Shown one piece after another: positions 8,970 through 15,421 of a stretch of DNA of 64,000 nt. The notes beneath the pieces are model-generated. The model worked only from the letters and a program-made list of their open reading frames with translations, did not search any database and was not told where the DNA came from. The position numbers and the translations under genes are program-made. Position 1 is the stretch's first letter. The number at the start of each line of letters is the position of its first letter. The DNA is from G963422745 sp963422745 (GTDB lineage Bacteria; Actinomycetota; Acidimicrobiia; Acidimicrobiales; Aldehydirespiratoraceae), in the NCBI GenBank assembly GCA_963422745.1, contig OY730477.1, positions 1,674,001-1,738,000 on the forward strand, given 5' to 3'.

Positions 8970-10415
8970 GTGGGTATCGTGTCCGGCGACTACCGAGTTG
9001 CCGATATCGAACTGGCCGGGTTCGGCCGCGACGAGATTCGCTTGGCCGAACACGAAATGCCCGGCCTCATGGCCCTGCGCGCTGGCCGCCACGGCAACCA
9101 ACCACTTGCCGGTGCCCGGATAGCCGGGTCGCTGCACATGACGGTGCAGACAGCGGTGCTAATTGAGACTCTTGAAGCGCTCGGAGCCGATGTTCGCTGG
9201 GCGAGCTGCAACATCTTCTCCACCCAGGACCATGCCGCAGCGGCTGTCGTTGTAGGCCCGGATGGCTTGCTGGAGGACCCATGCGGCGTGCCTGTGTTCG
9301 CCTGGAAGGGCGAAACCCTCGAAGAGTACTGGTGGGCCACAGAGCAGATCTTTCGATGGCCAGACGGCACCGGACCCAACCTGATCCTTGATGATGGTGG
9401 CGATGCCACACTGTTGATCCACAAAGGCGTCGAGTTCGAAGAGGCCGGTCAGGTACCGGAACCGAGCAGTGACGATCCTGAAGAGTGGGTTGCAATCTGC
9501 GACCGGATAAGCGGCATCCTTGCCGAGGATCCTCGGTTCTTCTCACGCGTCGCTCAAGGCATCAAAGGTGTGTCCGAAGAGACCACCACCGGCGTGAACC
9601 GCTTGAACCAGATGATGACGTCTGAGGAGCTGCTATTCCCCGCGATTGACGTCAACAGCTCGGTCACGAAGTCAAAGTTCGACAATATCTACGGCTGTAG
9701 ACATTCGCTCATTGACGGAATCAAACGCGCAACGGATCTCATGATCGGCGGCAAGGTGGCCGTTGTTTGCGGATACGGCGACGTCGGCAAGGGATGCGCT
9801 GAGTCGCTCAGGGGCCAGGGAGCCAGGGTGATCATCACTGAGGTGGACCCGATCTGTGCCCTGCAAGCCGTCATGAATGGTTATGAGGTCAACACGCTGG
9901 AAGCCGTACTTGAGGTTGGCGATATCTTCGTCACCGCCACCGGCAACCGGGACGTGATTCTCGCGGGCCACATGGCCCGGATGAAACATCAGGCCGTGGT
10001 GGGCAACATCGGTCATTTCGACAACGAGATTGACATCTCAGGCCTTCAACGAATGAGCGACGTCAACAAGGTCAACATCAAGCCCCAGGTTGATGAGTAC
10101 ATCTTCCCCGACGGGCACACGGTCATCGTGTTGAGCGAGGGTCGCCTCCTTAACCTCGGCAACGCCACCGGACACCCGAGCTTCGTGATGAGTTGCTCGT
10201 TCACCAACCAGGTGCTTGCACAGATCGAGCTGCACAACAACGCCGACAACCTCGGCCTTGGTGTTCATGTGCTCCCCAGGCAACTTGACGAGGAAGTCGC
10301 CCGGCTCCACCTTGGTGCGCTCGGTGTTCGGCTCACGGCCATGACCCGTAAACAGGCCGACTATCTAGGAATTGATCCCGAAGGGCCCTACAAACCCGAT
10401 AGCTACCGGTATTGA
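8970..10415 (+). CDS. ahcY: S-adenosylhomocysteinase
   Basis: About 481 residues. It hydrolyses S-adenosylhomocysteine to adenosine and homocysteine, relieving product inhibition of methyltransferases. The Rossmann NAD site CGYGDVGKGCAESLRGQGA is intact, as are HMTVQTAVLIETL and the C-terminal LHLGALGVRLTAMTRKQADYLG with the terminal SYRY. GTG 8970 is the start, with a strong AAGGAGG (8957-8963) 6 bases upstream; an upstream frame extension overlaps manA and is not used. The last ~50 codons and the stop are duplicated immediately downstream (see the 167-bp repeat). Confidence 0.97.
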   Translation: MGIVSGDYRVADIELAGFGRDEIRLAEHEMPGLMALRAGRHGNQPLAGARIAGSLHMTVQTAVLIETLEALGADVRWASCNIFSTQDHAAAAVVVGPDGLLEDPCGVPVFAWKGETLEEYWWATEQIFRWPDGTGPNLILDDGGDATLLIHKGVEFEEAGQVPEPSSDDPEEWVAICDRISGILAEDPRFFSRVAQGIKGVSEETTTGVNRLNQMMTSEELLFPAIDVNSSVTKSKFDNIYGCRHSLIDGIKRATDLMIGGKVAVVCGYGDVGKGCAESLRGQGARVIITEVDPICALQAVMNGYEVNTLEAVLEVGDIFVTATGNRDVILAGHMARMKHQAVVGNIGHFDNEIDISGLQRMSDVNKVNIKPQVDEYIFPDGHTVIVLSEGRLLNLGNATGHPSFVMSCSFTNQVLAQIELHNNADNLGLGVHVLPRQLDEEVARLHLGALGVRLTAMTRKQADYLGIDPEGPYKPDSYRY

Positions 10416-10596
10416 CCCCATGAGGTCATGTTCATGTGCTCCCTATGCAACTTGACGAGGAAGTCGCCCGGCTCCACCTTGGTGCGCTTGGTGTTCGGCT
10501 CACGGCCATGACCCGTAAACAGGCCGACTATCTAGGAATTGATCCCGAAGGGCCCTACAAACCCGATAGCTACCGGTATTGACCCCATGAGGTCAT
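10263..10596 (+). repeat. 167-bp tandem duplication of the ahcY 3' end
   Basis: 10263-10429 (last ~50 codons of ahcY, stop, 14 bp of spacer) is repeated at 10430-10596 with about three substitutions. The second copy is not in frame with any start and is non-coding debris. The join has a 4-bp TGTT microhomology: TGTTCATGTG begins the unit and CATGTTTGTT ends the second copy. Confidence 0.95.
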
Positions 10597-10869
10597 GTTT
10601 GTTGTCGGAATTTACCGCTGTGAGAGAGCTGCTCGTCGCTCGTACAACTTGCTTTCGGCAGCGATGGTGACCACCGCGGTGCGCTACAACGGCTCAGGTC
10701 GTCGTGCAGTTACAGCGAGTCGGGCAGCGATGGTGACCTGCCGCGGTGCGCTACAAACGGCTGTTCTGCGCTACAAACGGCTGTTCTCTGAACTGGATGG
10801 CCGCCCAGCGACGGTGACCTGCTGGAGCGGTTGCAAGGTGATCGCTGCGCTGGCATTAGGGTCGAATCC
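10597..10869. repeat. Spacer of nested short repeats (66 bp and 20 bp periods)
   Basis: GCAGCGATGGTGACC plus CCGCGGTGCGCTACAA occurs at 10658 and again at 10724 (offset 66 bp). A degenerate third start (CAGCGACGGTGACCTG) lies at 10806. A perfect 20-bp tandem repeat, TGCGCTACAAACGGCTGTTC, occupies 10747-10766 and 10767-10786. No gene is supported; the spacer between the ahcY echo and the LLM gene is entirely built of repeats. Confidence 0.85.
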
Positions 10870-11751
10870 ATGACCAAATGCGACCTTGGTGTCTGGTTCT
10901 CACCTGAAGCGCTGCCCGGCACGGAGGTGCTCGCGTTTGCGAGTCGTGTCGAAGAACTCGGCTATTCAAGGCTGTGGGTGGGTGAAACTTTCGGGCGTGA
11001 TCCGTTTGCGTTGCTCGCCGCTGTTGGTGCGTCAACGACAACCCTTGGGCTAGCTACCGGGATTGCTAACGTCTATCACCGTCATCCCGGCGTGATGATC
11101 ATGGGTGCCAACACTGTGGCCGAGCAAACCGATGGTCGTATGACTCTCGGAGTTGGGGTGTCGAGTCCGGCGATCGTCGGCAAGATCCGGGGCCTCGACT
11201 ACGACCACCCCATGTCATTTCTGCGCTCGTATCTCGATGCCATGAGCTCAGCGATGTACACGTCAGTATCACCTGCGGATCCGGTCCCGGTGGTACTCGC
11301 CGCCCTAGGCCCGAAAATGCTCGAGCTGGCGGCAGAACGCACAGCAGGCGCCCACCCCTACAACACCACCCCGGAACACACCGCCATGGCCCGCAATGTG
11401 ATGGGACCAGACGCCGGGCTCTTCGTGGAGCAGAAGGTGATGCTCACCGAGGACCCGTCGCTGGCAAGGTCCACCGGTTCAAGGGTCCTAAGGTTCTACT
11501 CGCGGGCACCGGGATATGTGAACGCTTGGAAGCGACTTGGTTTCAGCGACACTGATATCACAACCCAGAGCCCACGGCTGGTCGACGCATTGGTGGCCTG
11601 GGGAACCGTGGAGCGAATTGCCGACCGCCTCCGCGCTCACGCAGACGCCGGTGCGACGCAGGTGTGTGTTCATCCGCTCGACCCCGAAACCGGTCAGGCT
11701 CGACCCGACGATGCGGCACTGGTTGCCTTGGCCGGGAGCCTGCAGCAATAG
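10870..11751 (+). CDS. LLM-class F420-dependent oxidoreductase
   Basis: About 293 residues. A luciferase-like (beta/alpha)8 barrel is indicated by VEELGYSRLWVGETFGRDPF, TTTLGLATGIANVYHRHPG and EQTDGRMTLGVGVSSP, the usual order of N-terminal motifs in the F420-dependent LLM subfamily. Such enzymes catalyse hydride transfer from F420H2 on varied substrates; the substrate here is unknown. ATG 10870 is preferred to an upstream GTG-type extension because conserved sequence (TKCDLGVWFSPEALPG) begins right after it. It is followed by a crotonase and an extended SDR, suggesting a small catabolic cluster. Confidence 0.85.
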   Translation: MTKCDLGVWFSPEALPGTEVLAFASRVEELGYSRLWVGETFGRDPFALLAAVGASTTTLGLATGIANVYHRHPGVMIMGANTVAEQTDGRMTLGVGVSSPAIVGKIRGLDYDHPMSFLRSYLDAMSSAMYTSVSPADPVPVVLAALGPKMLELAAERTAGAHPYNTTPEHTAMARNVMGPDAGLFVEQKVMLTEDPSLARSTGSRVLRFYSRAPGYVNAWKRLGFSDTDITTQSPRLVDALVAWGTVERIADRLRAHADAGATQVCVHPLDPETGQARPDDAALVALAGSLQQ

Positions 11752-11776
11752 TCGGAAGCCCGCGAAGACTACTACG

Positions 11777-11806
11777 AGCTGGCGGTCACGTAGCTGGCGG
11801 TCAAGA
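11777..11806 (+). repeat. 15-bp tandem repeat upstream of crotonase
   Basis: AGCTGGCGGTCACGT at 11777-11791 is repeated from 11792 (AGCTGGCGGTCA then diverges). It lies in the 101-bp spacer between the LLM gene and the crotonase. Confidence 0.8.
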
Positions 11807-11852
11807 CCAAACACTGAACCGCGCCGATCAACCTTTTTGGCAAGGAGAGCCG

Positions 11853-12704
11853 ATGAACACACGTGTAACGATCGAAATGATCGACGGAGTCGCCGACGTA
11901 CGCCTCAATCGTCCCGAGAAGATGAATGCTCTCGACTCCGCAATGTTCGACGCTCTCATCAAGACGTCGGAGTCGCTGGCCGTCTTACCGAGTCTGCGAG
12001 CCGTTGTTGTATCCGGCAATGGAGCGGCGTGGTGCGCCGGTCTCGACTTCACGGGTTTCGAGGCCATGGCGGACGGGTCCGGATCCGCCGAAGCGAGCGA
12101 GCGTCGCAACACCGACGAGGTGAGCACACTCGGGCAAATCGAGCAGGGTCGCATCACCCATCGTGCGCAGCAGGCGGTGTGGGGGTTCCACGAATTGCCT
12201 GTGCCCGTGATCGCTGCGGTCCACGGCGTGGCGTTCGGTGGCGGGGTCCAACTCGCCATCGGATGCGACATCCGCTACGTCCACCCCGAAGCCAGGATGT
12301 CCGTGCTTGAGATCCGTTGGGGGTTGACACCCGACATGACCTGCACCCAAATTCTTCCCGGATTGGTCGGAGCAGATCTCGCCAAAGAACTGATCTGGAC
12401 GGGCCGCGAGGTCAGCGGTACCGAAGCCGTGAAGATCGGGCTCGCCACCAAGCTGTGCGACGATCCCTACACCGACGCCATGGAACTCGCCCAAAGCATC
12501 GCATCAAAAAACCCGCATGCCATACGTGCTGGCAAACGTCTCGTGGAGGGTGCCGCCAGCCAAGACTACGCCACGGGATTCAAGGCCGAACGATCCGAGA
12601 TCACCGCCCTGATCGGATCTCGGAATCAGGTCGAAGCTGTCAGAGCATTCTTCGAAAAACGTCAGGGGGTCTATACCGATCCGCAGGTGCCGGAACAGTC
12701 GTGA
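11853..12704 (+). CDS. Enoyl-CoA hydratase/isomerase (crotonase) family protein
   Basis: 283 residues. The crotonase fold is shown by DVRLNRPEKMNALDSAMFD, the oxyanion-hole regions VVSGNGAAWCAGLDF and PVIAAVHGVAFGGGVQLAIGCDI, and the downstream GLTPDMTCTQILPGLVGADLAKELI. Family members hydrate or isomerise acyl-CoA thioesters in beta-oxidation-like pathways; the substrate cannot be named. ATG 11853 is preceded by AAGGAGAGCC. The TGA at 12702-12704 falls inside a duplicated copy of the next gene's start region. Confidence 0.88.
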   Translation: MNTRVTIEMIDGVADVRLNRPEKMNALDSAMFDALIKTSESLAVLPSLRAVVVSGNGAAWCAGLDFTGFEAMADGSGSAEASERRNTDEVSTLGQIEQGRITHRAQQAVWGFHELPVPVIAAVHGVAFGGGVQLAIGCDIRYVHPEARMSVLEIRWGLTPDMTCTQILPGLVGADLAKELIWTGREVSGTEAVKIGLATKLCDDPYTDAMELAQSIASKNPHAIRAGKRLVEGAASQDYATGFKAERSEITALIGSRNQVEAVRAFFEKRQGVYTDPQVPEQS

Positions 12705-12734
12705 AGGTCCTCGTAACGTGAAGGTCCTCGTAAC
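12701..12734 (+). repeat. 17-bp tandem duplication of the SDR start codon region
   Basis: GTGAAGGTCCTCGTAAC at 12701-12717 is repeated at 12718-12734. The first copy overlaps the crotonase stop as GTGA, the usual coupled arrangement, but is 17 bp out of frame and would give only a six-codon peptide ending at TGA 12719-12721. The second copy starts the real SDR frame. Confidence 0.95.
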
Positions 12735-13719
12735 AGGTGCAACGGGATTCCTGGGAAGCCACATAGTTCGCGAACTAGCTTCGGCAGGTCACCAGCTCAG
12801 GCTCTTGGCCCGCTCACCGGACAGGGTCCGCCCGCTTATGGACAAGATGAGGGTGCACCCTGACGCCTACGAAGTCATCATGGGCGACATCACGCAACGA
12901 CCGACGGTGCAAGCAGCGGTCAATGGAATGGAAGCGGTGGTTCATACTGCCGCGGTGGTCGCCGTGGACCCTTCCCGGGTGGCCGAGTTGCAGGCATCCA
13001 ACCTGGCCGGTGCACAAAACGTCCTTGGTGCAGCGGCCGCCATCAAGTGTGACCCGATTGTCCATATCTCCAGCGTTGCAGCCCTGTTTCCGTTTGAGAC
13101 TGCCCCAGTCACCGCCGATCATCGCGTTCACGGTGGAGACTCCCCGTATGGCCGCTCAAAGGCTGCGTGTGAACATTATGCCAGAGGACTTCAAGACGCT
13201 GGTCAGCCCGTAACGACCATATATCCCAGCGCGGTCATCGGCCCCGACGACTGGAACGGGTCCGTAGGTCTACAAGCGGCAAGGTTGTGGTTGCAAAAGG
13301 GTTTGCCTGTGACCAAGAACTATGCAGGCAACTTCGTGGACGTCCGCGATATAGCGCGGATAGTGACCGCCGTCATGGTGGCTGGCAAGGGTTCACACAG
13401 GCTGCTGGCTATGGGCACGTTCCTCACTGCTGCCGATCAGGCCCGGGTGATGGGGCAAGCCATCGGAAAGAATTTCAAGACTGTGCCGATACCTCAGTCG
13501 ATCTTTTGGTTGTGGTCGCGCCTGGGGAGTCTCGCGGCGCGTTTTGGCATAGATCTTGTGCTGACCAAGGACGGCTACGAGTACGTCTTCGGGGCCATGC
13601 CCGGCGACGACTCGGCTACGGTCGCCGCCACTGGAGTGGAGTTTCGCCCCGTGGTTGACAGCTTTCGGGACATGTTTGATTGGATGTATGCCAACAACGT
13701 TGTTTCCGGTGGCGCTTGA
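12718..13719 (+). CDS. NAD(P)-dependent epimerase/dehydratase-type extended SDR
   Basis: 333 residues. The N-terminal VLVTGATGFLGSHIV is the glycine-rich NAD(P) site of extended SDRs, ISSVAALF supplies the catalytic Ser region, and SPYGRSKAACE is the Tyr-x3-Lys active site. VSGGA is the final sequence before the TGA. Similar proteins include sugar epimerases, 3-beta-HSD-like enzymes and reductases; the substrate is unknown. The start GTG at 12718 sits in a 17-bp duplication and may be coupled to the upstream stop. The 3' end is duplicated repeatedly downstream, so the present C-terminus may not be the ancestral one. Confidence 0.85.
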   Translation: MKVLVTGATGFLGSHIVRELASAGHQLRLLARSPDRVRPLMDKMRVHPDAYEVIMGDITQRPTVQAAVNGMEAVVHTAAVVAVDPSRVAELQASNLAGAQNVLGAAAAIKCDPIVHISSVAALFPFETAPVTADHRVHGGDSPYGRSKAACEHYARGLQDAGQPVTTIYPSAVIGPDDWNGSVGLQAARLWLQKGLPVTKNYAGNFVDVRDIARIVTAVMVAGKGSHRLLAMGTFLTAADQARVMGQAIGKNFKTVPIPQSIFWLWSRLGSLAARFGIDLVLTKDGYEYVFGAMPGDDSATVAATGVEFRPVVDSFRDMFDWMYANNVVSGGA

Positions 13720-14052
13720 AAGATTTCGTGGGTCTGCTGTGATTGGGTGTATGCCAACAACGTTGTTTCCGGTGGCGCTTGAAAGATTTCGTGGGTCTGC
13801 TGTGATTGGGTGTATGCCAGCGGCGTTGTTAGCGGGTGGCGCGCGGCGCGTGTTGGTATAGATCTTGTGCTGACAAGGGATGGTTACGAGTATGTTTTTG
13901 GGGCTATGCCTGGCGACGACTCGGCTACGGTCGCCGCCACTGGAGTGGAGTTTCGCCCCGTGGTTGACAGCTTTCGGGACATGTTTGATTGGGTGTATGC
14001 CAACAACGTTGTTTCCGGTGGCGATGGGCGGGTTGTCGTAGCGGATTCCTAA
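13551..14052 (+). repeat. Nested duplication of the SDR 3' end (63 bp x2-3, and 309 bp)
   Basis: A 63-bp unit starting at GATTGG is at 13678-13740 and 13741-13803, with a third start at 13804 that soon diverges. Independently, 13551-~13710 recurs at 13860-~14019 (offset 309 bp). In the latter copy the first ~25 codons differ at 11 sites, nine synonymous, while the next ~115 bp are identical except for one base. The copy stays in frame to TAA 14050-14052 with a different C-terminus (SGGDGRVVVADS). Confidence 0.93.
13810..14052 (+). pseudogene. Remnant of an SDR C-terminus (second copy)
   Basis: An 80-codon open frame whose residues ~17-72 reproduce the last ~64 residues of the upstream SDR (GIDLVLTRDGYEYVFGAMPGD and on), then end in a unique tail. 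It lacks the Rossmann and active-site parts, so it cannot be a functional SDR. Synonymous-biased differences indicate the segment evolved under coding constraint, either as the tail of a former tandem paralogue or as the original C-terminus displaced by a duplication. Translation is not supported by a convincing ribosome site. Confidence 0.6.
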
Positions 14053-14061
14053 CTTGGGTAT

Positions 14062-14580
14062 ATGCCAACGGTTGACGAACGGCCTCGGGTCCAACAATGT
14101 TACGGCCTTACGGTCATTGCCGCTGCTACGCATGCGGGCGAGGCAGCCACACTGGTTCGCCGCCTCAAGTACGGTGGCTGTACTGCTGCGGTTGGCCCGC
14201 TCGCGGATGCGATGGCGCGCCTCGCACCCCCCGCCGATGTCGTCACCTGGGTACCGGCGAGTCGCGGTCGCAGACGAGATCGCGGCTTCGATCAGGCCGA
14301 ACTGCTCGCTCGTGCCATGGCTCGTCGGCTAGGGCTGAGGGCACGGCGTTTGTTGCGTCGTACGGACAACCGGCCACAGACCGCCCGGTCCCGCGAAGGT
14401 CGCCTACAAGGGCCAGACCTGAAAGCCGTGCGCAGACGCCAAGTGGCAGGATTGCGCGTACTGCTCGTTGATGATGTGGTGACTACCGGATCAACTTTGT
14501 CGCGTGCTGCGGCGGTGTTGGAAGATCTCGGGGCCGGTGATGTGGTGGGTTTGGTCGCGACACGTTCGGGGTCGATATGA
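14062..14580 (+). CDS. comF: ComF family phosphoribosyltransferase-like protein, short form
   Basis: 172 residues. LKYGG, SRGRRRDRGFDQAELLARA, RTDNRPQTARSREGR and the PRPP-binding LLVDDVVTTGSTL appear in the order expected of ComF/GntX proteins, linked elsewhere to DNA uptake. The usual N-terminal CxxC zinc ribbon and about 50 residues are missing. The start ATG 14062 lies in GGGTATATGCCAACGGTTG, which resembles the SDR tail repeat GGGTGTATGCCAACAACG just upstream, so the N-terminus may have been replaced by repeat sequence. Placement directly before hpf and secA is common in actinobacteria. Confidence 0.82.
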   Translation: MPTVDERPRVQQCYGLTVIAAATHAGEAATLVRRLKYGGCTAAVGPLADAMARLAPPADVVTWVPASRGRRRDRGFDQAELLARAMARRLGLRARRLLRRTDNRPQTARSREGRLQGPDLKAVRRRQVAGLRVLLVDDVVTTGSTLSRAAAVLEDLGAGDVVGLVATRSGSI

Positions 14581-14713
14581 AACGTCGGTCATCAATTCAA
14601 ATGGCTTGCGATGCGTGTCAACATAGGGCCTTGGCGATTCGCAGCGATGATAGTCGTTTGCCAACACTATGGGTCTACCCTATGGGCCGGCCCGACGAAT
14701 CTGGAGGTAACGG

Positions 14714-15289
14714 ATGGATGTCTCCATCAGTGCTCGGCATGTGACTATCACCCCAAGGCTGGAGGATGTGATTCGCGACAAGATTGGCGGGCTAGATCGC
14801 TTCCTTGATGGCCTGACCTCGGCGGAAGTGCACCTACAACAGGCACGCAACCCACGAATAGCCGACAAGCAGTCCTGTGAAGTCGTGCTGGTCGGTCACG
14901 GGCATCATGTTCGTTGTAAGGTGCAGGCACCGGATCCCTACACCGCGATTGACCTTGCCACAGCCAAGCTTGAACGTCAGATCCGCAAACTGCGAACCAG
15001 ATTGATACGTCGCCACCACGGCGACGGCACCACGATCCGCACAGATGTGTCAGCATCAAGTCTGGACATCAACGTAGATTCTGATAACGAAGTCAATGAG
15101 TCGCGTACCCCTAGGATTGTGAAGACCAAACGGTTCCATCTCGGGCCGTTGAGTCCCGATGAAGCGGTGTTGAAAATGGAGTTGCTCGGCCACGGGTTCT
15201 TCTTCTTCATTAACTCTGAAACAAGCCGCAGCGCGGTCGTTTACCGCCGTGACGACGGTGACGTGGGATTGATTGACGAATCGGGTTGA
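14714..15289 (+). CDS. hpf: Ribosome hibernation-promoting factor, long form
   Basis: 191 residues, the length of long HPF. The N-terminal S30AE domain (MDVSISARHVTITPRLEDVI to about residue 95) carries the basic LERQIRKLRTRLIRRHH helix; a variable linker is followed by a C-terminal dimerisation domain (about 133-190, KRFHLGPLSPDEAVLKMELL, GHGFFFFIN). Long HPF makes 100S ribosome dimers in stationary phase. ATG 14714 has GGAGGT 7 bases upstream. It precedes secA as in many actinobacteria. Confidence 0.95.
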   Translation: MDVSISARHVTITPRLEDVIRDKIGGLDRFLDGLTSAEVHLQQARNPRIADKQSCEVVLVGHGHHVRCKVQAPDPYTAIDLATAKLERQIRKLRTRLIRRHHGDGTTIRTDVSASSLDINVDSDNEVNESRTPRIVKTKRFHLGPLSPDEAVLKMELLGHGFFFFINSETSRSAVVYRRDDGDVGLIDESG

Positions 15290-15421
15290 CGAATTGGGTT
15301 AGACACGAGTTCAATCGCAAGTAACGCAGGGTTCCATTCGGGCCGGGCCGGGTTTTCGGACTCGGTTCCTTTGATAGTCGGCAGACTCCGGCCTGTTGGC
15401 CGGTAGGCTTCTGGGGTTGAT

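Noticed and set aside
10595..10873. 92-codon frame between ahcY and the LLM gene
   Set aside because: It consists of nested nucleotide repeats and has no coding features.
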